This document shows positions 1-5,854 of a stretch of 14,606 bases of DNA, piece after piece. Made by a program: the position numbers and the translations under genes. Under the pieces are notes generated by a model. It made no database searches. It was not told the DNA's origin and was given only the letters and a program-made list of their open reading frames with translations. The DNA comes from VAXT01 sp964591295. Lineage in GTDB: Bacteria; Actinomycetota; Thermoleophilia; Gaiellales; Gaiellaceae. Each line of letters begins with the position of its first letter. The first letter of the stretch is position 1. The DNA lies in NCBI GenBank assembly GCA_964591295.1, contig CAZQAG010000057.1, positions 1 to 14,606 of the forward strand. The letters run 5' to 3'.

Positions 1-1
1 C

Positions 2-115
2 CGCGTCCGGCGCGCCCGGTCGCGGAGGGTCGGCCGGGTGATCGCGCAGAGCCCGCGCGCGGGCGCCGTCCGCCGGCGGGGAACGCGCGTCAGCCTCGTT
101 GTGGGACGCCGCTAG
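2..115 (+). CDS. C-terminal fragment of a PASTA-domain protein (penicillin-binding protein or Ser/Thr kinase type)
   Basis: Only the last 37 codons lie in the window, in frame 2, ending at a TAG at 113-115. The translation contains VGRVIAQSPRAGA and then GTRVSLVVG. This matches the end of a PASTA repeat, whose usual pattern is vGxVixQsPaaG followed by kGtpVxLvVs. PASTA repeats sit outside the cell at the C-termini of PknB-like kinases and class A/B penicillin-binding proteins and bind peptidoglycan fragments. The fragment cannot show which of these it belongs to. It is very Arg-rich for a PASTA repeat, and the protein ends two residues after the last strand, as such proteins often do. Confidence 0.65.
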   Translation, partial: RVRRARSRRVGRVIAQSPRAGAVRRRGTRVSLVVGRR

Positions 116-172
116 ACCGAGGGATAAAGCCTTAGCCACCGCGGCCGATGTGTGGAGCGAAAGCTGCCGCAC

Positions 173-991
173 ATGCCAAAGATCCGCACCCGCCTCGAGT
201 CCTACGTCGTCCGAAACACCGCCGACATCGTCGACGAGCTCTCCGACGAGCGCCGGGAGCAGCTCGCCGATGTCCTCCACGATCTCGAAGGGCACAGTCC
301 ACGTGCCGAGGAGGCCGAGAACCGGGCCGCGGAGCTGGTCGAGAAGCTCGAGCACCGCAACGTCGTGCTCGCGAAGTCACGCGCGCGGATCGAGGAGCTC
401 GAGCACGAGCTCGCCAAGGCGAAGGCCGAGGCCGGCGACCGCGAGGAGCGAATCGCCGAGCAGCTCGAGACCGAGCGGATCCGCGTCGCAGAGCGCGAGC
501 AGAAGTTCCGCAGCGAGCTGGAAAGTCGGGAGGCCGAGATCAAACGCCGTCTGGAGACCCTCGAGGTTCGCGAGCAGGAGCTACGCCACACCGACCGAGA
601 CCTAACGGAGCGGGAGCGAGCCCTGTCGATGCGCGAGGGCAACGTCGAGTCCCGTTGGCAAGAGCTCGAGAGCCGATCCGACGAGCGCCTGAAGGACCGC
701 GAGCAGGCCCTCGACGACCGCGAGGCCGGCATCGCGAGTGCCGAGAAGCTCGCCGCGACCGAGAAGCAGTCCCTCGAGCGGCGCACCGTGCAGGTAGCCG
801 AGCTCGAACGCACCGCAGCTCTCCGGGCCGAGTCCTTCGACGAGCGCGAGGCAAACCTGGCCGCGGACGCCGAAATCCTCGCGCAGCGATCCGCCGAGCT
901 GGCGGAGCTGGAGCAGCAGCTCGAGTACCGCAAAGACGAGCTGGCCGCGTACGTCGCCCGCATTCAGGGCTCGCTTCCCTCGCAGCCGTAA
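173..991 (+). CDS. Long coiled-coil protein of unknown function
   Basis: No family is recognised. The product is about 272 residues from ATG 173. A GTG at 152 would add seven residues (MERKLPH), but ATG 173 has a purine-rich GAAAG nine bases upstream and begins the more natural MPKIRTRLESYVV. Residues 1-50 could form a small helical head (RTRLESYVVRN, DELSDERREQL). From about residue 50 to 260 the chain is almost entirely E, R, L, A, D, K and Q with heptad-like spacing and recurring LExREqxL/dREqaL segments. That indicates a long coiled coil or charged single helix. There is no signal peptide or membrane segment, so it is probably cytosolic, perhaps a scaffold or structural protein (inference). 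The strong codon bias leaves long false ORFs open on the opposite strand. Confidence 0.8.
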   Translation: MPKIRTRLESYVVRNTADIVDELSDERREQLADVLHDLEGHSPRAEEAENRAAELVEKLEHRNVVLAKSRARIEELEHELAKAKAEAGDREERIAEQLETERIRVAEREQKFRSELESREAEIKRRLETLEVREQELRHTDRDLTERERALSMREGNVESRWQELESRSDERLKDREQALDDREAGIASAEKLAATEKQSLERRTVQVAELERTAALRAESFDEREANLAADAEILAQRSAELAELEQQLEYRKDELAAYVARIQGSLPSQP

Positions 992-1032
992 TTCGGCAGC
1001 GCCTTCGCCGCGAGGCGATATGCTCGGCCTCG

Positions 1033-1422
1033 ATGGCAACTGTAGGCGAAGTCATGTCCCGAGACGTGGTCTCGATCGAGCCGTTCGACACAATCGGCCA
1101 CGCAGCCGAGAAGATGGTCGCGGAAAAGGTGAGCGCAATCGTCGTCTCCGACGGCGGCCAGCTGATCGGCATCGTCACGGAGCGAGACCTCACGCGTGCG
1201 GTAGCCGGCCGCGTCCACTCGAGCGAGGCCCGCGTTCGGGAGTGGATGACTGCCGACCCGCAGGTCGTCTCCGAGTCGACCGACCCCGTCGAGGCCGTCC
1301 AGATCATGCTCGACGGAGGATTCCGGCACCTGCCGGTGGTCGAGAACGAGCGCGCGGTCGGCATCGTGAGCATTCGCGACCTGGCCGAGTGGAGCATCGG
1401 CACCGAAGCGCAGCAGGCCTAG
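1033..1422 (+). CDS. Two-CBS-domain protein
   Basis: The 129-residue product consists of a tandem CBS pair and little else. The first CBS domain covers roughly residues 7-62 (VMSRDVVSIEP, VSAIVVSDGGQLIGIVTERDL). The second covers about 72-122 (WMTADPQVVSESTD, GGFRHLPVVENERAVGIVSIRDL). CBS pairs bind adenine nucleotides such as AMP, ATP or SAM and act as energy or ligand sensors; stand-alone versions are common in actinobacteria and usually have no assigned target. The start is ATG 1033; an internal ATG at 1054 (MSRDVV) is possible because no good ribosome-binding site precedes 1033. The gene follows the coiled-coil gene by 41 nt and may be co-transcribed with it. Its TAG shares bases with the stop of the convergent gene on the other strand. 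Confidence 0.88.
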   Translation: MATVGEVMSRDVVSIEPFDTIGHAAEKMVAEKVSAIVVSDGGQLIGIVTERDLTRAVAGRVHSSEARVREWMTADPQVVSESTDPVEAVQIMLDGGFRHLPVVENERAVGIVSIRDLAEWSIGTEAQQA

Positions 1423-2024
1423 TTCGCTGAGCGGACCTCTTGCTCTTCCTCGGTGCTCGTCGAGGTCGAGCCCGTCGTTTCGTTTCGCCTGCGCTGGACG
1501 ATGAGCCGCGGCCCGCGCAGTCCGGTCTCGCGGCTTGCGAACTCCACGCCCTTCGCGGAGCCGCTCGTCAGGGCGAAGCCGACGTAATCATCTTCACCGA
1601 CCGCCAGCGCGGTGACGTCGACGGCCTTCCAGGCTCGTGCACGCAGGGGGCCCGACGCCGCGGAGCCCCCCGAGAGCTCCGGTGCGTTCGCGAACGTAAT
1701 GCGGTTCTCCCGGAAACGCTCGTCGATGAGCCGAATCCGGTATCCGACCCGCGACTTCGTGCGGCTGTAGAGGAGGAGGCTCACCTGCTGCACGTCGTCG
1801 TCGTCGAGGTCGACGCGGAACGTCACGTACGTGCGCATCGTCGGAGAGGAGTCGACCTTGAGCAAGCGTGCGTGGCCGAAGTTCTGCGTCCGGGCAGCCT
1901 GGCTGACGAATGCGTCCGCCTTGGGGCGAACGGCGCGGATCTTTGGTCCACGGGCGAGGCCCGCGCCCGGCAGGGCCTCGACGGCCAGGCCGGCGGCGAT
2001 GAGCGCGACGAGAGTCGCCGCCAC
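1419..2024 (-). CDS. Secreted DNRLRE/CBM96-type domain protein
   Basis: The N-terminus is a signal-peptide-like hydrophobic run (LVALIAAGLAVEALPGAGLA). After it comes a single domain resembling the DNRLRE/CBM96 family: DAFVSQAARTQNFGHARLLKV, a YVTFRVDL strand, a LLLYSRT strand, ITFANAPEL and DYVGFALTSG. DNRLRE domains are extracellular beta-sandwiches, some of which bind polysaccharide. The C-terminal tail is Thr/Ser/Glu-rich with no sortase motif or anchor, so the protein is probably released. The coordinates use GTG 2024, the only canonical start in frame, but no ribosome-binding site precedes it and the signal peptide would lack a basic N-region. Reading continues upstream without a stop to a consensus Shine-Dalgarno at 2085-2093 followed by ATC at 2078-2076. 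That start would add 18 residues ending KDELRLRPF, the missing basic segment. The gene lies downstream of the XRE-TPR regulator on the same strand. Confidence 0.75.
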   Translation of the reverse strand: MAATLVALIAAGLAVEALPGAGLARGPKIRAVRPKADAFVSQAARTQNFGHARLLKVDSSPTMRTYVTFRVDLDDDDVQQVSLLLYSRTKSRVGYRIRLIDERFRENRITFANAPELSGGSAASGPLRARAWKAVDVTALAVGEDDYVGFALTSGSAKGVEFASRETGLRGPRLIVQRRRNETTGSTSTSTEEEQEVRSAN

Positions 2025-2084
2025 AAACGGCCGTAACCGAAGCTCGTCCTTCTGGGCGCAGGGAACGATGCTGCTGATCGCAGT

Positions 2085-2093
2085 CCTCCTTCC
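2085..2093 (-). promoter_or_regulatory. Consensus Shine-Dalgarno with no canonical start codon after it
   Basis: On the minus strand the bases read GGAAGGAGG, then six bases, then ATC (2078-2076) in the frame of the DNRLRE protein. No ATG, GTG or TTG lies at a usable distance in any frame. The site therefore argues that translation of the secreted protein begins at ATC 2078, or that the codon is a mutated or mis-called ATG. Confidence 0.55.
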
Positions 2094-2159
2094 CTACTGA
2101 TACTCAAAGGGCCGGGTGAACCCTTACAGCGGAGCGGGGAGGAGGCTGCTGCCGGTTGT

Positions 2160-3449
2160 CTAGCGGGGAACCTGAGACTGGACGGCCACGGCCTTCTTGA
2201 GGACGCCTAGCGCCTCGTCTTTCTGGCCGTCCGCCTCGAGCAGCGCCGCGAGCTTCTGGTAGACCTCGAGGACGTATCGCGACGCCGCGGGGGCCAACAG
2301 CTCGGCGGCGAGCTCGTAGATCTCGCGTGCTTTTGCGCGATCGCCCAGCTCTTCGAAGACCTCGGCCACGATCGTGTATCCGCGGCCGGCCTCGAACGGG
2401 CTCGCCTCGGCGAGCTGCCCGGCGCTCTCCAGGGCGATCGCCGCCGCCTCGTCCCGCTCACCGAGTTGCAGGAGCGCGCGGGCCTCCTCCAGGCGGAAGA
2501 GAGCGTGATCGATCTTCGTGCCGCTTTCCGCGAGCATCGCGATCCCGTTTCGGATCAGCTCCAGAGCCTCGGTCGGCTTGTTTCGGTCCAGCTCGATGTG
2601 AGCGAGGAGCTGGTGAGCTTGCGCCGCGTAGTAGGTGTGCTCCGTGAGATCGAGGATGTCTAACGCGCGCCGTGCATATCGAGCAGCGGTCGCCGTGTCG
2701 TTCTGCAGCGCGTGAAGTCGTGAGTGCGACCAGAACAGTCTTGCGCGGAAGATCGGGTCACGTGAGTTGGGGGCGAGCTCCAGTGTCCGCCCGAGCAGGC
2801 GCTCGGCCTCGGCGAACTCACCGGTGTCGATGAGCGCGTTCGCGAGGAGGACGGCGAAGCGCACGCTCTCGACCGGATCGTCGCGCTGCTCGGCACTCGC
2901 CAGGGACTCGCGGAAGATCGCGGTTGCCGCTTCCATGTTGTCGAGCATGGAATAGGCGCGGCCGAGGGTGTCGGCCCAGACCGGGTGCTCCGCCAGGTGG
3001 TCGGCCGCGACCCTCCGCGCCTCTTCGAGCCGGCTGATCGCTTCGCGCGGCTTGCCGTCGCGGAAGGCGAGCTGACCGAGCCCCGCGAGCGCACGAGCGC
3101 GTTGCTCGGAGCTCACCGCGCTCTCCAGCGCCTTCGCGAAGATCTTCCCGGCCTCCTCCGGCTCGTCCAGTCGCATCGCGAGCTCGGCCTCCAGGAGACC
3201 CGCCATCTCGTCGCCGCGCTCCATCCCGGTGGCGAGGAAATCCTCGCTCACGCCGAGTCGCCTGCCCATCTCGCGAAGTAGCTGGAGCGAGGGGATGCGG
3301 TCGCCTGCCTCGATTCGCGAGATGTATGCCGGGGAGCAGCCGGGAAACGACAGCTGGCGCTGGCTCAGGTTGGCGCGCTCACGTGCTTCTCGAAGGCGTT
3401 GACCGACCGCTACGGGGTCATCGACATGAGTTGATTTGCGTCTCGGCAT
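2160..3449 (-). CDS. XRE-family HTH regulator with a TPR receptor domain (RRNPP-like architecture)
   Basis: The product has 429 residues. Residues about 15-72 form a Cro/C1-type helix-turn-helix (VGQRLREARERANLSQRQLS, then SPAYISRIEAGDRIPSLQLL). Residues about 90-425 are a helical array with TPR-like pairs such as ALAGLGQLAFRDGKPREAI, AYSMLDNMEAATAIF, LLANALIDTGEFAEAERLL and VFEELGDRAKAREIYELA, ending QKDEALGVLKKAV. N-terminal HTH plus C-terminal TPRs is the layout of RRNPP peptide-pheromone receptors (PlcR, NprR, Rgg-like), and the length is close to that of NprR. Similar proteins in actinobacteria usually have no known ligand. The ATG at 3449 is preceded by AAGGGAG at 3465-3459 with nine-base spacing. 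A gene for a 26-residue secreted peptide starts 79 bp away, divergently. Peptide sensing is an inference from architecture and neighbourhood. Confidence 0.9.
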   Translation of the reverse strand: MPRRKSTHVDDPVAVGQRLREARERANLSQRQLSFPGCSPAYISRIEAGDRIPSLQLLREMGRRLGVSEDFLATGMERGDEMAGLLEAELAMRLDEPEEAGKIFAKALESAVSSEQRARALAGLGQLAFRDGKPREAISRLEEARRVAADHLAEHPVWADTLGRAYSMLDNMEAATAIFRESLASAEQRDDPVESVRFAVLLANALIDTGEFAEAERLLGRTLELAPNSRDPIFRARLFWSHSRLHALQNDTATAARYARRALDILDLTEHTYYAAQAHQLLAHIELDRNKPTEALELIRNGIAMLAESGTKIDHALFRLEEARALLQLGERDEAAAIALESAGQLAEASPFEAGRGYTIVAEVFEELGDRAKAREIYELAAELLAPAASRYVLEVYQKLAALLEADGQKDEALGVLKKAVAVQSQVPR

Positions 3450-3461
3450 GGGGTGCGTCTC

Positions 3462-3474
3462 CCTTATACTAAGG
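3462..3474. promoter_or_regulatory. Palindrome in the divergent regulator/peptide promoter, candidate operator
   Basis: CCTTATACTAAGG is a perfect 5-3-5 inverted repeat (CCTTA, TAC, TAAGG) in the 79-bp gap between the regulator and peptide starts. It overlaps the regulator's Shine-Dalgarno (3459-3465). On the + strand it contains TATACT, a -10-like hexamer that would place a transcript start about 50 bases before the peptide gene. Binding of the XRE protein here could control both genes. No clear -35 element was found for either direction. Confidence 0.4.
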
Positions 3475-3528
3475 CACCCTCGGGCCCGGGGCTATCCAGC
3501 GGTAATTCGAGCGAGAAAGGATGGTCCC

Positions 3529-3609
3529 GTGAAAGTACGCCTTGCGCTTTTTGGTGCGCTTTTGGGTCTGCTTGCGACCCTTGGCGCACACGGCCCGATC
3601 TGGCCGTAA
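3529..3609 (+). CDS. 26-residue secreted peptide, candidate pheromone precursor
   Basis: GTG 3529 is preceded by AAAGGA with seven-base spacing, a good ribosome-binding site. The 26-residue product begins MKVR, continues as an uninterrupted hydrophobic run (LALFGALLGLLATL) and ends GAHGPIWP before TAA 3607-3609. That is a basic N-region, an h-region and a small-residue cleavage site (LGA), which would leave a C-terminal hexapeptide HGPIWP. A strong hairpin follows 11 bases after the stop, so the gene has its own start and end signals. It is divergent from an XRE-TPR regulator. Short exported precursors beside HTH-TPR receptors, whose C-terminal 5-10 residues are the signal, are characteristic of the RRNPP systems of Firmicutes. 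Alternatives are a regulatory leader peptide or a small membrane peptide. The signal role is an inference. Confidence 0.6.
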   Translation: MKVRLALFGALLGLLATLGAHGPIWP

Positions 3610-3620
3610 TCGTCCGACCT

Positions 3621-3650
3621 GCGGGATGGCGAGGCGACTCGCCATCCCGC
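3621..3650 (+). terminator. 13-bp perfect hairpin with a GCGA tetraloop after the peptide gene
   Basis: Bases 3621-3633 (GCGGGATGGCGAG) pair perfectly with 3638-3650 (CTCGCCATCCCGC) around a GCGA loop, a GNRA-type tetraloop. The structure begins 11 bases after the TAA of the small peptide gene. The following bases (TTACTCGCG) are not a U-tract, so it may be an RNA-stabilising or actinobacterial-type terminator rather than a textbook intrinsic one. Confidence 0.6.
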
Positions 3651-3815
3651 TTACTCGCGTCATCCCAGCGAACCCAACGAGGCTTCCGGCGAACTCTCTA
3701 GTCGGCTCCTGGAACGTCCTCCGCGCCGGGTTGTGAGGTCTCTTCGGGATCGGGTGCGGGCGACTCCGGGATCTCCTCGTTCCGGTCGTCCTCTCTGGGA
3801 ATATCCTGCTCTGTC

Positions 3816-5705
3816 ATGAAGGTGATTCTTCCAGACTCCACGGAACTGGAACTTCCCACCGGTGCGACCGGGCTCGACGCGGCTGCCGCGATCGGGCCGA
3901 AGTTGGCGAAGCAGGCCGTCCTCGTGCGCTCGAACGGGCGTGCCCAGGACCTGCGGGCGCCACTTGCCGACGGCGAGCCGATCCAGATCCTGACCACGCG
4001 CGACACGGACGATCCGGACGCGCTGTACGTCCTGCGCCACTCGGCCGCGCATCTGCTCGCGGAGGCGGTTCGCCGGCTCTATCCGGGCACCAAGATCGCT
4101 ATCGGCCCGCCGATCGAGAACGGCTTCTACTACGACTTCGAGTTCCCGGAGCCCATCGGCGAGGACGCGCTCGAGCGCATCGAGGAGGAGATCCGACGCG
4201 AATTGAAGGAGGGCCGGGCCTGGGAGCGCCAGGAGGTTCCCGCGGACGAGGCGAAGCGCCTGTTCGCCGAGCAGGGCGAGGACTACAAGGTCGAGCTCGT
4301 CGACACCGCCGAGGGGGAGATCACGCTCTACACGCAGGGCGACTTCACGGATCTCTGTCGCGGGCCGCATCTCCAGGACTCGGGCCCGATCAAGGCGATC
4401 AAGCTGACCGGCCTCGCCGGCGCCTACTGGCGCGGCGACGAGCGCAACACCCAGCTGACTCGGATCTACGGCACGGCTTTTTACTCGCAGGCCGACCTCG
4501 ACACCTATCTCGAGCGCCTCGCAGAGGCGAAGAAGCGAGACCACCGCCGGCTCGGTACGGACCTCGATCTCTTCCACCTCTCCGAGCACGCTCCGGGAAT
4601 GCCGTTCTGGCACCCGAAGGGAACGGTGATCTGGAACGTGCTCGAGGACCTGCGCCGTCGCGAGAACCTGAAGCGCGGCTACGTCGAGGTCAAGACGCCC
4701 CTTCTGTACGACGTCGATACCTGGGTCACGTCAGGCCACTGGGAAAAGTTCAAGGACGACATGTTCCTCATTCCCTACGGCGAGGACCGGACTCTCGGAA
4801 TGAAGCCGATGAACTGCCCAGGTCACATGCTCCTCTTCGGCAGCGCGCTTCGTAGCTATCGCGAGCTACCACTTCGCTACGCAGAGTCCTCGGCGCTTCA
4901 CCGGAACGAGCGCGCTGGAACCCTTCACGGCCTCCTCCGCGTGCAGCAAGTCACTCAGGACGATGCGCACATATTCGTGACGCCCGAGCAGATCGAAGAG
5001 GAGATCTTCGCGAGTCTCGACTTCGGCGCATATCTCTACGACCTGTTCGGCATGGAAGCGCGCTTCGAGCTCTCGACCCGCCCGGACAACAAGCTCGGAA
5101 CGGACGAGGAGTGGGATTTCACCGAGGCGGCTTTGCGCTCCGCGCTCGAACGGCGCGGAATCGAGTACACGGTCAACGAGGGTGACGGTGCGTTCTACGG
5201 GCCGAAGATCGACCTGCACATGACGGACGTCCTCGGTCGCTCTTGGCAGATGGGGACGATCCAGCTCGACTCGCAGATGCCGGCGCGCTTCGGTCTCACC
5301 TACGTGGGCGAGGACAACGCCGAGCACACGCCCTACGTCATCCACCGCGCGCTGTTCGGGTCGTTGGAGCGCTTCATGGGCATCCTCATCGAGCACTACG
5401 GCGGCGCCTTTCCGGTCTGGCTCGCGCCTGTGCAGGTCCGCGTGCTCCCGGTCGGCGAGGACCACCGCGAGGCGGCGAAGGCGCTGGCTGGGAAGCTCGG
5501 CGAGTTCCGCGTCGAGGTCGACGAGTCCGACGAGACCGTTGGCAAGAGGATCCGCAACGCCGAGGTCGAGAAGGTCCCCTACGTCGTCGTGTGGGGCGAC
5601 AAGGAGTCCGAGGACTTGATCGCCGTGCGTGAGCGTGGGGGAGAGCAGTCGACCAAGTCCCTTGACGACTTGCTGGCGGAGCTTCGCGAGGCTGCTAACC
5701 TCTGA
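3816..5705 (+). CDS. thrS: Threonyl-tRNA synthetase
   Basis: This class II enzyme charges tRNA-Thr. It has 629 residues, a little below the 640 or so usual in the family. Domains in order are TGS (about 1-60), the N2 editing domain (about 65-225) with HSAAH at 75-79 and CRGPH at 181-185, the catalytic core (about 235-520) and the anticodon-binding domain (about 525-629). Zinc ligands are visible: C334 in MNCPGHM, H385 in QDDAHIF and H510 in YVIHRALFGSLERF, which also contains motif 3. All sites expected of an active, proofreading enzyme are present. ATG 3816 begins the TGS domain directly (MKVILPDSTELELP), but no convincing Shine-Dalgarno lies before it. The leader and terminator hairpin at 5736-5820 separate it from infC, which may be partly co-transcribed by read-through. 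Confidence 0.98.
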   Translation: MKVILPDSTELELPTGATGLDAAAAIGPKLAKQAVLVRSNGRAQDLRAPLADGEPIQILTTRDTDDPDALYVLRHSAAHLLAEAVRRLYPGTKIAIGPPIENGFYYDFEFPEPIGEDALERIEEEIRRELKEGRAWERQEVPADEAKRLFAEQGEDYKVELVDTAEGEITLYTQGDFTDLCRGPHLQDSGPIKAIKLTGLAGAYWRGDERNTQLTRIYGTAFYSQADLDTYLERLAEAKKRDHRRLGTDLDLFHLSEHAPGMPFWHPKGTVIWNVLEDLRRRENLKRGYVEVKTPLLYDVDTWVTSGHWEKFKDDMFLIPYGEDRTLGMKPMNCPGHMLLFGSALRSYRELPLRYAESSALHRNERAGTLHGLLRVQQVTQDDAHIFVTPEQIEEEIFASLDFGAYLYDLFGMEARFELSTRPDNKLGTDEEWDFTEAALRSALERRGIEYTVNEGDGAFYGPKIDLHMTDVLGRSWQMGTIQLDSQMPARFGLTYVGEDNAEHTPYVIHRALFGSLERFMGILIEHYGGAFPVWLAPVQVRVLPVGEDHREAAKALAGKLGEFRVEVDESDETVGKRIRNAEVEKVPYVVVWGDKESEDLIAVRERGGEQSTKSLDDLLAELREAANL

Positions 5706-5735
5706 AGTCTGCAAAGCAGGGGCGACACGTTCCTC

Positions 5736-5779
5736 ACCTCCGGGGCCACAGAGCCTGTCGGAGGTTCAACCCAGGAGGT
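5736..5779 (+). promoter_or_regulatory. infC leader with two competing pairings
   Basis: ACCTCCG at 5736-5742 can pair with CGGAGGT at 5759-5765 (7 bp). Its first six bases can instead pair with GGAGGT at 5774-5779, which is part of an AGGAGG Shine-Dalgarno-like sequence (5773-5778). The two pairings are mutually exclusive and lie just upstream of a terminator hairpin, as in an attenuator. In Bacillus the infC-rpmI-rplT operon is attenuated by L20; whether anything similar operates here is inference. Confidence 0.35.
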
Positions 5780-5793
5780 TGGAAAGGATCGAG

Positions 5794-5820
5794 CCGCTGC
5801 TGCGCAGCGGTTTTGTCGTT
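5794..5820 (+). terminator. Intrinsic-type terminator or attenuator between thrS and infC
   Basis: CCGCTGC (5794-5800) and GCAGCGG (5804-5810) form a 7-bp stem with a three-base loop, followed directly by TTTTGTCGTT. This is the best rho-independent terminator shape in the window. It lies 89 bases after the thrS stop and 35 bases before the infC start, so it could end thrS transcripts or regulate the downstream operon. Confidence 0.6.
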
Positions 5821-5854
5821 TCGAGAGAGGAGCTAGCAGCTTGGTGAAGCGCCT

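Noticed and set aside
202..963. Open frame of 253 codons antisense to the coiled-coil gene (Ser/Arg-rich)
   Set aside because: It mirrors the GAG/CTC/CGC-rich codons of the + strand coiled coil and has low-complexity composition and no recognisable domain.
148..1032. Long upstream extension of the CBS frame
   Set aside because: It lies wholly inside the coiled-coil gene in another frame and gives Arg/Pro/Ala-rich sequence. CBS homology begins only after ATG 1033.
3450..3815. T-box or tRNA-like leader before thrS
   Set aside because: No T-box consensus or threonine specifier stem was found, and the only strong structure belongs to the end of the small peptide gene.
3660..4613. 317-codon minus-strand frame over the thrS start
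   Set aside because: It is antisense to well-supported thrS and shows no domain; the frame is open because of the codon bias of thrS.
4866..5714. 282-codon minus-strand frame over the 3' half of thrS
   Set aside because: It is antisense to the catalytic and anticodon domains, with no recognisable fold.
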